Below, piece after piece: positions 12,815-24,755 of a stretch of 64,000 bases of DNA (positions are counted from its first letter, which is position 1; each line of letters opens with the position of its first letter). The translations under genes were made by a program, and so were the position numbers. The stretch is from assembly GCA_029817715.1 (NCBI GenBank), contig JARUPY010000533.1, positions 5,662,001 through 5,726,000 of the forward strand. Direction: 5' to 3'. Source of the stretch: Melastoma dodecandrum (Eukaryota; Streptophyta; Magnoliopsida; Myrtales; Melastomataceae). The notes under the pieces are model-generated. The model saw nothing but the letters and a program-made list of their open reading frames with translations, did no database searches and was not told where the DNA came from.

Positions 12815-15800
12815 TGTAATACCTCAAATAAGCTATGAATCGAAACTGTTAAAAAAGGGTACAGTACATTGTGTATTCTAATTACAAATATCACCGCCCT
12901 CAGTCAATAAGGTTAGGAACTCCTGCGATCCACAAGTGACTCGGGAAGTCAACATTCACAATGGTCAAATCAACTACAATTACAAGGAAAATGAATGACC
13001 TTTCAAAGATTATACAATCGAGAAATGACCCTAACTAGCTGCGAAAGTGAAAGCTGATTCGGCAGAAGGCTTCTGCTTGCTCAGGACAGCTTGCTTAGCT
13101 TTGGATTCAGCATGAGATTCGACAATGAGGGCATCACCAACATGCAATCTCTCACCAAAGAATACTTCCACCCGCTTTGTTATTTGTTGGCATACGCACC
13201 TTTGCTGCAAGCCATGACGACTACCTAGTTACGGAATCAAATTCGAAGTCACTTACTGAATCAAATAAAGCACCAGCGGAAGATATTAGAGAAATACCTG
13301 TACATTGCGGACGATCCTCTTGTTCTCTGCAACTTGCATAGCTCTCCGGTTCTGCATCGTTAATTACAGGGACATCGACAACAAAATTACCTGAATTTGC
13401 CACCCCATGCAATAAATTCTCAGGCTTTTAGTTATCAGAACATAACATCAGCATATGTCGAAAACCAGCGACGTTAGGAAACTCAGGCATCAACAAATAA
13501 GTTCAACAACACTATGGGTACTTGCTGCCACAGTTTCAAATGGCTTTCAACGAAACCAACAGAAGATACAGCTGCAGAAGATTAAACAACACATATAGCA
13601 GCAATACCTGCAGTAGCATCCTCCAAATCTGCAGACACAGGCACATCAGCAGGTCAGTCGCCATTGCAGCGACAAATCAGCCCCCTCCCCCCTGCGACGA
13701 ATCAGTCCCGCACCCGGCTTCCCAACACTCTTCACCGACGCCTTCTTCCATGTGACCGACCACAGCCCAGTCAACTGCCATTTCTAGATGCAGCTTCAGC
13801 TGCAGCAGTCCCACCCAAGACAGCATACAGCAGATGCAGTTTCAGACGCAAATGTCGCAGCAGCAACAACAGCACCAACCCTGGCATCCTATCTCCTCAA
13901 CAGGTTCAAAGAAGCCAGCAGCAACGGATGCAGCAGGAACCCAAGAACAGCTGCTTCCTACACAAGTGATAGCATATGGGCTGATCAAGCTCAGCCCAAA
14001 TCAATTCAAAACTCACAAACCGAGCCCAAGGCAGCTCTCAGCCCCATAATCCAAATTCCAAACCCAAGCTAAAAGAAAAGAATAACCCAAACCCAAAGCC
14101 AAAAGACAAAAGGGTTGCTGCTGACAGCCCAAAAAAAAACTAATCCAAAGAAGAAGGCTGAAGCAAACCTGCCCGACCCCCCAAGAGTGCAGCCCAATGC
14201 TAGCGGACATGGCCCGGCCTTTCCTCCTTTAGCAAGCCCACCAGCCCTCAATAGCCAAACTAAGACGAGAAAGGCCCCGAGGAGGACAGAGACAGCCCTC
14301 AGATCAGACGCAGCAGACAGACACGACCTGCAATCACCCCCCCCTGTGAACTCTTCCTGACGTCCTCCTGAGGAAAGACATGAGCCGCCTTCTCCACCTC
14401 AAACCCCTCAACTCACCGCAGGCTATCACCGGTAGCCGTGATAGGCTTCTTGAGCAATGATGGCTTTTCTTCTTGAGGTGGGTGCCTTAGCTAATCGGAT
14501 AAGAGTTGAAGCCCTCTATAAGAAGAGAAGAGAAATCCCTCTTTAGAGGAGGCCCTTCTTCTTCACTTCTCAGGTCGTCTCCACTCCTCTTCGGATAGTA
14601 GGGATCGTCTTCCACTTCTCCTTAGCCAAGGTAACAGGGAACCAACATGACGGGAGCCCCCTTTTGACGACCAATCCAAACGAAAAAGCGGCGACAACAG
14701 CAAAGGAGAGCGACATCAACAGCCAGTTCGATCCTGACTCACCTGGGCGAAGACGACGACGGCCATCCCGACGACCTGTTGTAGGACTTACTGAGCTTCC
14801 AACCATTTTGAAGCGCTCTCCTCAACCTTCTAGGCAGCAATAGCTCTGTTGAACGTCCAGCAACTTCCACTTTTCATTCCTATTGGCGGCTTGCAGAATG
14901 TTTCCCGTTTGCCATCCCTAAAAAAGGGCGTCGCAGAAGAGTCACCTCCTGATGTCTTTAGGTTTCTCGGAAGACTTCTCTTATTACTAATCTTCTCCTC
15001 TACTTGTACAGATTTTCCATCTGCAGTAGTGATAAAGGTTCTTGCCACGATATTCGGCCATCTACGATCAGATGCAATCAGCCGAAGTGTGGATCCTCTA
15101 GCTCTCAACAACCACCCTCCCATGTAGATGCAGCTCAACGACCTACGTCTTCGGCTCCAAACACATTCCTCGGAGTTCACCTCCACCCTCGCCAAGCTCC
15201 CATGCAATCTGCCTCCGTTGTACCCGCCCAAATTGCCACTACCGCAGCCAAAACCGGGCACATGCCCTGAAGCTGTCCCCACTCCGGCGACTAGTTCATA
15301 GCAACCACCGTTCATCCATAGCCGCCCCAGAGCTGCTCCCCACGCTCCCCGCAGCAGACCCATCTTCCGGCGTCCTCCAGATCCGGCAGCAAACAGCCCG
15401 GCGCTCCACCAATGTCCCCAGCAAGCCCTCCACCTCGGTGGTTGTTTCCAGATCCGACTTCAGCAGCTCCCGCCCTCAGATCTGACTCCCCGGCGCCTCT
15501 CCAACAGCGACAGCTCGTTTCCTCGGCAGCTTCGAGTCCAGCGGCAAACCCACCTCCTCTGAGCATCCACAAAATCAGCAGCGACCTTTCCTCACCGTCA
15601 TCCTCAAGACCAGCCCAGCGACCGGTGGCGAGCAGACCCAGCAGTGGGGTCCCAACCCCCCCTCGACGTTCCCGGATCCAAGGCCAGACCCAACATCCTC
15701 AGATCTCGCATCAACGGACCCCCCTCTCTCTCGTTTCAACCGGCGCCCCGCTGACGGCGTTCCAGCAAGCCGCCCTCGCCCGTCTTCAGAACCGATCCAG

Positions 15801-17490
15801 TGACCGGTAGAGAGCTAGCAAAACCCCCTCTCCGAAGCTCACATATCCGCGATGCATCCATCTCCCCGGCGTCCCTGAGACTTGCAGATGCACTCTACAC
15901 GAGGGAAGCTTCTAGCCGACGTCCCCGTATCCCTCCCTTCAGATTTGGCAGCAGGGCAGCTAGCCAACTTCTCTTCACCCATCTCCTCCACCAGCTCAGC
16001 AATCGACGGGAGAGCAAAGCAGCCGCTCCGAGAACCTCCCGGAGCAAGCTCCCAGCTTGTCCATGGCACTCCAAATGGGTCCGTGGTGTCTCTGGTTCCC
16101 CACGCTAGATCCAAAAAACATGAAGGAAACAAAAGCTCAGATGTTTCGGGGCAAGAAGCAGTTGGGTCCCCTTTTTTAGCTACGGGTCACGTGTCAATCC
16201 CACAGGCAATACTCATTATCTTTAATGAATTCTGATTTTTTTTAGTAGCTATGAAATTTAACATATAATTCTAATGGCTTAGTTTGTTTTTAAAAATTAA
16301 TCATCTTTTTGATAATAGAAAATAATCCGAACGTATTTCTTCGCTTTACCTTTTTTTTTCGGATTCTAATCTTTACACCTTTGATTGGATTTATTACGTT
16401 TTCGAGAATAGATATTTAATTTTAATGTGTATTACTAACATTCACCTCCCTTTGTTTTGCATGTAACACACGGTTAAACTTCCCGGGCATTTTCGACAAT
16501 TTACATTAAGTGAACGCCTTCGACTAAAACGGTAAGACAAGCCTTACCTTTATCAATTTCATTGAATTTCGTCCGAATTTGACGATACTAACCACTTCTT
16601 TATTTTTCTTTGCATTTACATCGAGCATCTAATCTCGGAAGATCAACTTCAAAATTTCGAAGATTAACTCGAAGGCGCGTGCATCAAACCGCGTGGATCC
16701 ACCCCGGCCTAAAAACCGTGGGCTCGAAGGCTTAAAGCGGCCCCAAAATCAATCAAAGGTACAAAGGGGAGGTGCGGGCCTCCCCGAATTTTTATTCAAA
16801 TCCACTTGTAACGAATTGCGGGCCCAAGTGTATAGGCCCGCAATCACCGCCTTTCCCCGCCCTTTCGATCTAAATAATTGCTTGTGATTGCGCGTATGCT
16901 TAGGCTTTAGGTTTTATGTCGCATGATTGGTTTTAATCAAACAAACCTAAATTTGGGTCTAACGCCCGTTAAAACGTCGATAAAAGTCCGGCCTACTCCC
17001 GGCCCAACACCCGTCAATCAAAAGTTAAACTTTTTTGGACAAATCGTCACCCTTTCGCATATTTTAGAATACAAAGGTTAGTAAATAGGAATCCCCGAAC
17101 CCAACTCTGATTTTTCCGACTTAAAATCACATTTTTAAACTAAGTCGGTGGCGACTCCGAACGATTTACCAAAGCTAAACTACACCCTCTTTTTCGGAGC
17201 CATTTAGGATGAGGTGACGGCAAACCGAGACGCTCCTTGAGCCCTCCCAAAAATTAGTGAGCGAGGTCTTACGCAGCCTTTCGCTCGCCACCTTCAGGGA
17301 ATTGGAGATGGTTGGCGAAACGTCCCGCAGACCCGTTCGCAAATCAAGGGAAGGCCCAACCCTAGGTCCCTTTTTTGCAGCGTCCGGCGTTCGAACCGGA
17401 ACGTCGACCGGACTGGACCTCGGGGGGAGCGGGCCCGGATCCTCGGGTTGCCCGAACCGCCTCGCCGTGCTAGGCCGGAGGACGCGTACA
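12815..17490 (+). repeat. 3' LTR (4676 bp)
   Basis: Starts TGTAATACC after the polypurine tract and ends GCGTACA, giving TG...CA ends. Only its last 748 bp can be compared with the other LTR in this window. Length fits Ogre LTRs of several kilobases. The middle (13600-16100) is rich in CAG/CCA and codes for nothing convincing: several long frames are open on both strands but none shows a domain. Its end is fused to a truncated host exon on the minus strand. Confidence 0.82.
14513..14524 (+). promoter_or_regulatory. Probable TATA box of the LTR promoter
   Basis: ctctataagaag lies in the LTR about 1.7 kb from its start; a transcription start about 30 bp later is expected. Based on the motif only. 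Confidence 0.4.
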
Positions 17491-18900
17491 CCATGCCAGT
17501 CCTTTCTTGAGCATCGCCTCCTGGTGAATAGCAGCACTATGCAGAAAGGAATTTCGTTAATCCGAAAAGCTAAAGCCAGCGCATCATTTCCACCTAGCCA
17601 TGAGTTAACCACAGGGTTTACCTGAACAAAGATATGGTTGCAATAAACATCTCCGACGCTACGCTCGTAGCGATCTTGTCCATAAACAAGCACCCTCACG
17701 CACTTGCCCTCGACAATCCTGACCAGCTCCTCTTTTGCCTCTTTGCCGTATGGCATTGTGCTCAACGGTGCATCTATTCCCCTGCAACATTTCCATCTGC
17801 TCGATTACATTCGAATGGGCAGGGCACAAAACCGGAAGGGTGAAAAATGATTTGCCTTATTTTACCCTAGTCGAATTAGGTACTTTTTCGCCAGAACTTC
17901 ACCGTTTTTAAGATTTAGCACCTACCCTAGGAAATATTTCGAGAAATTGGTCGGAGCAATTTTGAGTTTCAGCTTCCTCAGAAATGAAACCTTTGACGAT
18001 GATGATGACTAACTAACCGGTATCCAGAATTAATCGTCTGATGAAGTGCATCCGCATGGGAGTATTTCCTCTCCGCACGAGCAGCCAATCTCTCTACTGC
18101 AGCAATGTGGACATCTTGTGGAACCGAACACGATTCTCGAGGATCTGAGGTACTCACATACACCGTTATGGTATCCCCATCAGCCACGGCTCTAGCATCC
18201 ACCTAGTCGATCGAATCAACAACAAAGATGTCACGACACATCTCGCTGTAAGACAGGCAATCAATCTAGAGGAACTTACCGGCATAGTCTGAAGCTCAAA
18301 CAGCACTCCATGAGGCAAAGATGCTGGCACCCCGGCTGAGAGCGGGACGAGATCTTGAGGAAGCGGGAGACCATAAAAGCTCAACAAACCCTGCAGACGA
18401 TCAAACCGATCAACATCTAGTCCTGAAAGATCCTCCTTAAGCATTCGAGCAGACGAAATCCAGATAGCGCAAAAAATTAACCTCGACATCGGCTTTCTGG
18501 TGCCTCTTCAGAGTTTGGATAACGAGTCTGGCAGCATCCTCTGGAGTATTGGGAGGAGGCCTTGCTTCTCTCATGCCCCCACCAGCTTTGTATACCTTCA
18601 AGTTGAAGTTCCCCAGAAAAGCAATGACAAAACTTGCAGATTCTGCAAATATTCTTCGGAGATGAGTAACGGAGGCGGATCGTACCACTTGGCCTGGGCT
18701 TTCCTAGAAGAGATCACATGGCTGCTTAGACCCTCCTGAACGTTTGACGTGATTTCGAAATTGAAGAGGTCACGGGCGAGGGCAGATACCCCGACGGTGG
18801 CGGCGGAGACACCGTGGGGGCCGAGGGAGCCGCCATAGTTGTCGTCGGGTGAGGATGGCTTAAATCATTGGCCGAAGAGGGATCTCAGGGCATTCCCCAT
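17491..18900 (-). pseudogene. CAN: CAN-type Ca2+-dependent (staphylococcal-like) nuclease, disrupted by the Ogre-like element
   Basis: Exons on the minus strand: 18900-18686, 18595-18482, 18390-18280, 18202-18018, 17921-17866, 17781-17622, 17520-17491. The product begins MGNALRSLFGQ, the N-myristoylation-type start of plant CAN nucleases. It then carries [17 protein letters not shown] and [10 protein letters not shown], and an SNase core ([54 protein letters not shown]). The last exon stops after [10 protein letters not shown], where the retrotransposon starts. Other lesions: TGA at codon 12 (18867-18865), one base missing in exon 2 (114 bp where phase needs 115, at GCATGAGAG), and a one-base phase error at the exon 4/5 junction. 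Family members are membrane-anchored nucleases linked to programmed cell death. The 3' exons should lie beyond the left edge of the window. Confidence 0.85.
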
Positions 18901-20717
18901 AGTCTCCTCTCCCGATCACCTCCGCCGCCTATCTTATCCTCTGGGGGACCGGGGATGGACAAAAAAAGGTGCGATCTTTATCGCCCAGGGCAGAAACCCT
19001 CCTCCCAGCGAGACCTTGGACACCGGGGTTGGTGGGAAGTCACTTTGAATGATGATCATGTATGGGGGCAGAAGGAAACGAGGTCTTCACAGTTAAGCAG
19101 TTGGCAATCCGCATTCTGCAGAACATCTTCCTTCATTGTCTGAACTAGACACCGAGCAGCTGCTCCACAATGAACGAGACGGGGTTCGGCACTGCGATTC
19201 ACCAGGCGTGCCTGACTCGTAGTTTTCCGAGGGCAGTTCCTGCAGAAGAGAATCCAGACACGCACGAGGAGGCCAACATAGACAGTGAATCATGGGCAAA
19301 CTTCAGCTAATCCCAGAAAGGTTTACTGGATGAATATGAAGGTAAGTGAAGTGGCAGCACGAGCGGGCCATGTAAGATTCACAAAATGCAACCAACCTCA
19401 ATACAGCCACCATTGACCGAAAACCATGATAGGAACAGGGGACTATTTTGAATGAATTTCTACTACCAACGAGGATGACTACTCACTCAGTGCTAGAAAG
19501 GGACATGACTAGAAGATGTAGCCACTAAAAGGGAAATATGATCCTGTTGCGTTGACTCTCTCGTTGTTTTACGGATTCAATAAACCAAAATCACGAATTA
19601 TCAACGAAATCTCTTTTAACGCAAAGAGTCAGTTCGTTACTCATGTGATAGGCAGGTAAATAAAACTTCCTACAGTTCCTATTACTCGTGAAACATTCCA
19701 GATGACGACACCCCTCATGCAAAGCGTAATTCCTGGAATATCCAGAACCTTTTGTCAGAGAATCAACACCCACCACACCACAGTCACAAAAGGCTATGAA
19801 ACTCTGGGTCTGCTGGTATGAGAGAGCAGTGAAACTTCTCCCACAGATCTGGTTAGTAGGATATCCATTTTTAATCCAATTCAGACAGCAAAGTGGCACG
19901 CATACTTATATCCATATTCAAATGAGTCCACCAAAGGGTTGCTTGACTCCACGAGTTTTGTAGAGAAAGAGCACAGAGAACAATAGTTACGACCTATTCA
20001 ATGGGTTATACAAGCACTACAAATTTGCCAGGCAAGAGGTGATCTACATACATAAGCATTGCGTTTTCATGATGTGACCTTGCTAGGAATTGAAAGATTT
20101 ATGTGATTCCTGACCGACAAATGCAGATGAAGAACATAGAACTTGCCCTCGAGAAAGTAAAGCAGAAGCTGCACAAGACTGATGAGGAATAGGAAGAACT
20201 CTGTCCAGATAATCTCCTTAATATTTTGCTACAACTCTATATGAATGCATTTACCCATTTCATGGGTAATAATATGCTTTCCTTTTAGTATAATCGTGCC
20301 AAAACCGGTATTATGTTTTCGAAAAAATTAAGTGTGCCCCACAGAACAGAAGCCGGATCACTCGTTTCAAAATTTGAAATGCACCTACCTCATTGCATCG
20401 CAGACAACTAGCTGCAGAAAGAAATGAGGTGTGTTATTTGACCAGAATGTAAAAATGGGAGACACAAAGCTTCATCTTTCTATTCGTACGAATTTAGTGT
20501 TTTAATTCTCTGTGCATCCCTCTGCCAATAAACTTCATATGCACTGCACTGCTGAGGAAATTTACATTCCATTTTGTCAAAATTTGAACAAATATACAGT
20601 GGCCATTAAGGGATCTTTCTGATTTGTGTTCTTGATAATGGCCATGATACATCTACAGTAAGCGAGGAAAAGTATACATGAATAAAAAATTGGAAAAGTG
20701 ACAATCACCTCAGCCAT
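18901..20717. other. Intergenic region between the CAN pseudogene and the RER gene
   Basis: The first 150 bp on the minus-strand side would be the 5' leader and promoter of the CAN pseudogene. The stretch 19060-19290 is open on the minus strand and looks faintly coding (Ser/Cys-rich) but I do not recognise it. The rest is AT-rich, with no gene, RNA or repeat that I can support; the 3' end of the RER transcript must fall just below 20718. Confidence 0.5.
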
Positions 20718-23700
20718 TCATTCCTCGCATTCTGAAAAAGCAGAGATTCCTCTTTCATTTTTAATTTCATCAATAACAATGTTGTCTGCAACATGTAACT
20801 GCACTGTAGCTGGATTAGGCAACTCCGTTGTTTGACACGAGGGAAGCATGTTTTTCCTTGTTTGTAGGCCAGTAAATCTGGCAAGGTCTACCCATTGCTG
20901 CATTTTCACCCAAAAAAAGAGGTTCTTCATTATCAGAATGCCGATATCCAGTGTCGAAACTAAATTTGGCTATTCAGATATGATACGAGTAACACTACCA
21001 TCGACAGCCTAAACAAAAGGCAGTGTATGTATCAGACAGCTAACCTGAGTTCCCCAGTAAGAATTGATTGTCCGAGATACGAAAGATAACGCGTTCACAA
21101 GCAAAGTTTCGGAAGCGAATTCTTCTGATATCCGGTGCTCCACAATCCCAGCAATAAACTACAGCAAACAAAGACCAGTTATCAGAAATGAAGAAAGTTG
21201 CAGAGTTTGGGGAGATTATAGAGAAATCACATCGAAACAGAGAAAACAATATCGTCACTTCATTGCAAGCCAATATATATATATATATATATATATACAT
21301 ACATGCACATCTGTGTGCGTGCCAGGAATCACTTTTCACAGCTTCCATCCACCAAAGAATAATGCCAGATATCCCGATGAGCAAGTTTACCAATAAATGG
21401 CTGGTAAAAAAACAATTTGTGCTGTATGACTAGCTCATGCTCACCTGATATCGGAGATTTGCTGATATTCCAAGGAAGCATCCATACACAGCTGCGGTTT
21501 TCAGTATCGGCGACCTTTTGTTCACTTGTTTAGATACTAGAGCAGGATTTATAAATCTTCGCAAAGCAAACAACACGTCTGAGGCAGCTACAGCCCCTAC
21601 ACTAGATATGACGCCAACACTGGCAAGTTTAAAACCACCGACAAATACTGATGCAATTCTATGGTTCAAATTCCAGTTCTTCCCGGCAATGTTCTTCTGA
21701 AACGCATTATCAGGAATAGAACCCAACAAACCAAGTAAATTGTCCATGTTATCTACTACTGGCCCACTGAGGTTATCAGTATTTGATAGGAAGGAGATAG
21801 TCGGGGCAGGAAGCCATACGGTGAAGAAATCCACAACTGACCCCCTTAAAGTGTCAGTTATGACGTAGTCCAGCTCCTCAAAGAAATTCTCTTTCCGTCT
21901 CTCATATTGCGCCAGCAGTGTGGTAGAAATGGATATTGCTTCTTCTATAGCTAATCGGTGCAAAAATTTGGGATCAGCCAACAGTCTTTCTCGGAACCCC
22001 TGCATCAAAGAAACTTGTAACTCTCGAATTTGGTTGATAATATATAAGTAGCAATATTATCCTCAGAAAAAAAAACAGCCTATAGTTTTGTGAGTAGCAC
22101 TGTCCCATTGGATTTCTCCTGAATAGGATGATACAGTCAACAAAGAAGCAATTGTCACACCACGCACCTGAAACCGATGAGTAAGTTCCGCCACCAAAGG
22201 ATATTTCTCTAGATCAAAGAAGTTCTGCAGTACCTCTGGGGATATTAGCCCAAGATCAAGTCCTTTCTGTAGATCCTGGTGATTTTATATATAGAAAAAA
22301 TCCATTAGGTAGATTGGAAGGCTTCATATCGGCACATATCTTACAGTCCAATCGTATCAGTTTGATGAACGGAATCAGAGAAAGCATTCAAAGAAGTCCA
22401 TTAACGATCCCATTACTAGAAAATCACGCACAACAAATGTATACTATGGAAAAGGCACAAATCATAGCTTTACGGATGGGAATGTTCGGAGTCAAACCTG
22501 GGGTAAGGCCTCTCTTTTCCTGCCGGCTGCATTCATCACACGAGCAATTTCAGCTCGGTCAAAACAATTTCTACTGCAAGGCCTAGCGGCTGAATACCAC
22601 AGAAAGTCGGCCACAGGGGCTTCTCCCTCTCTTCTTATGTACTGTCTTTCTGGATCAAGCAAAATAACTACTTGGTTTTTCTTTTGCATCTTCTTGGATA
22701 TTCTTCCAGGCAAGCCAGTACCCCTTGATCCATATGTAACATGACTTGCCCCTGTTACCACAAGCAGCATGCCATTGGACCCTCCATTGGCTACGGCCTG
22801 TAAAATTATCTGAGACATGGCATATTCCTCAACTACCCTCGCTTGAGCAGATAAGTATGAACCGGGACCAAAAGGCACAGACTGTTTCGTGGCATTGACA
22901 TCAATTAGGGATCTGCGGGAGATGGACGTGAAGCCTGAAATAAAGCCTGAACCCGCTGGAGGTGCATAAGTTTTACGTTCAGCCTTAGAAAGCCCACGGA
23001 TACCTTCAGCTCTGACAGTCCTCAGGATCTTGTACAGGCGTAAGTGAAAGAGGGAGGATTACATAGGTTAACTAACAATCACTTCAGTTACTAACAGCAA
23101 CATTTCAGGGAGAGACGTTTGTACCTTAAGTGGAGTGCCACAGGCAACGATTCGAACACCATTATCGCGACAGTAAGTCAAAAGAGGTTCGTATTCTGTC
23201 CAGAGTCGTGGAGGCCAATGAGATGTTAAGGACTTCAACTTTTCTCCTTCGATCCTGCAAGAGATTTCATAAGACTTAAAACAATCAGCATATTGCAGTC
23301 CTCAAGACAGTAATCAGATCAGCTAATACCTCTTCCAAATCACCTAAAAAAAGGAGACCTTATAAACAGCAACCACCCGACAAATGCAGAGACTGCAGAT
23401 AACGAAAGGAAGAAATCGGTGCAGCATCAAGTAGGTGCAAAACATGAACCTCTTATCAACGAAAAGATTGAGCTGTTCCTGCATATCCCTGGGAAATGCC
23501 TCCATAGCAATTGAGAGCGATCTCTCGCCATCCAGGCACCTTTTCCTCAAACTCTTGATGATCTCAACCTCCAACACCTTGTCATAATGGGTAGGCACCT
23601 GTTCCGCCTCACCTAAATAAACAATCCTCGCATTCATCACCGTCTCCCAGACGCTATTCCTCTTGTCCTTGCCTATCACCACCGGCTCACCAATCGCCGT

Positions 23701-24126
23701 GGCGTCATATATCCTCCAATTCACCGCCTCTTCATCCTTGCTCGCCAACTTCTCGTCCGAAGAAGTAACAGGAGGAGGACTAGGTCCAGAGACAGGAGTG
23801 AAAGTAGGAGAGGCAGCAGGAGGACCCCCAGCCGGAGCTTCTTCAGCTCTCGAGCTCCGCGCCGTTGGCAAGAACGAAGCAGCGGTAGCCGCCAACAAAG
23901 GCGTGAGGAGGGCCACACGCCGGGTCGGGGAGGGAGCTTCGTCCTTGGAGATGGAGCAAGCGATGACGACGCCGCATAGCTTCCCGGCAGAGGAGGGGGA
24001 TGGCCGGAGAGGACGGGGGCAGGGGGATTGGACCTGGCGGAAGCGGGTGGAGACGGCGGTGGGAGGGCGGGGAGTCAGGCGTGATGACGTCAGCGGTTGA
24101 CGAGCATCGATGCGGAGGGGATGCAT
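20718..24126 (-). CDS. RER5/6-like: RETICULATA-RELATED 5/6-like chloroplast protein (ChaN/DUF399 plus DUF3411)
   Basis: Seven exons on the minus strand: 24126-23450, 23254-23125, 23028-22498, 22275-22168, 21999-21445, 21158-21045, 20897-20718. All junctions are GT-AG and in phase, giving 764 residues. The ATG at 24126 ([10 protein letters not shown]) is the first in frame and starts a Ser/Pro/Arg-rich plastid transit peptide. Residues about 130-430 are a ChaN/Tiki-like DUF399 domain ([50 protein letters not shown]). Residues about 470-720 are DUF3411, a predicted envelope membrane region ([51 protein letters not shown]). Relatives affect leaf reticulation and plastid metabolism; the biochemical reaction is unknown. 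It neighbours BADC1 and CAN as in Arabidopsis. Confidence 0.88.
21273..21296. repeat. (AT)n microsatellite
   Basis: About twelve AT units in intron 5 of the RER-like gene, between exons 21999-21445 and 21158-21045. Confidence 0.95.
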
Positions 24127-24755
24127 CTTGCCGCCAGTCACTTAGTTGCGTTCGCTTGCCACATGCAACGTTTCTCCGGGCCCTCGTGGGATCGTCAATC
24201 CGAATGAGGTGGTGGAGCCAGCACCAGCAGTCAGTCCCGCTGGCAGTAGCCGCTACCACTACGTAATTTTTTGTGGTTGTGGTAGCGGTTGCGAGTCTTC
24301 AGGAAAAAGAAAACTAGAAAATAAAAATATGACCAGGAAGGTTTTGTCCTCATTCGCCCTTTCTGGCCAAAAGCCGAACCTTCAATTCAAGTACAACTAC
24401 AACAACTACAAACTTAAAAACCGATGCCCAGATTTGCTAATTATTCATTCTTGAATAATCATGTCAATATGTGATGGGGAATTGGAAACAAAGAAACAAA
24501 AAGCACAAGCCCACAATCCAAGGAACTGCATTTAAAGTCTTAACCGGTGGGTGTTATTCACGACACCAAAGGCAGTCCGTGGTCAAGATCAAAACTACAG
24601 CGCGAGTACAAGCGAATGTGGGGGAACTCACATCTCACAGCACCAGTCATTAGGAAAAATTTTTTAATAGGCATCATCATCTCCAACCTCCTTCCAACAT
24701 ATTTAAGGGGAATTCGAAAGAAACGGCGACGGGCCAGTGGGGGGGAGAACAACGT
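24127..24755. other. RER promoter / BADC 3' flank
   Basis: 629 bp between the RER start codon and the BADC stop codon, both genes on the minus strand. It must hold the RER promoter and the BADC 3' UTR. No TATA box stands out on the minus strand close to the RER start; no other gene is visible. Confidence 0.5.

Larger units (their letters stand above)
1..17490 (+). mobile_element. Ogre/Tat-type Ty3-gypsy LTR retrotransposon, decayed, 5' end outside window
   Basis: The last 746 bp of the 5' LTR (1-746) match 16743-17490 at about 96% by eye. Internal order is PBS, ORF1, gag, protease, G-patch, intron, RT, RNase H, second (archaeal-type) RNase H, integrase, repeat-rich 3' region, polypurine tract and a 4.7-kb LTR. 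An extra ORF before gag, an intron between protease and RT, very long LTRs and a tRNA-Arg primer site are the known hallmarks of Ogre. If the missing LTR part equals the 3' copy, full length is about 21 kb. At least four premature stops and four frameshifts show it is not autonomous. It sits inside a host nuclease gene; the base pairs after its 3' end (ccatg, 17491-17495) should be repeated left of the window as target duplication. Confidence 0.9.

Noticed and set aside
15412..16235. Pro/Ser-rich ORFs on both strands in the 3' LTR
   Set aside because: They overlap one another on opposite strands, have no domain and lie in LTR sequence; composition explains them.
17175..17765. 196-codon minus-strand ORF joining nuclease sequence to LTR sequence
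   Set aside because: It reads through a splice donor after the VYCN/IFVQ exon, through an intron and into the LTR. It is a chance joined frame, not a fusion gene.
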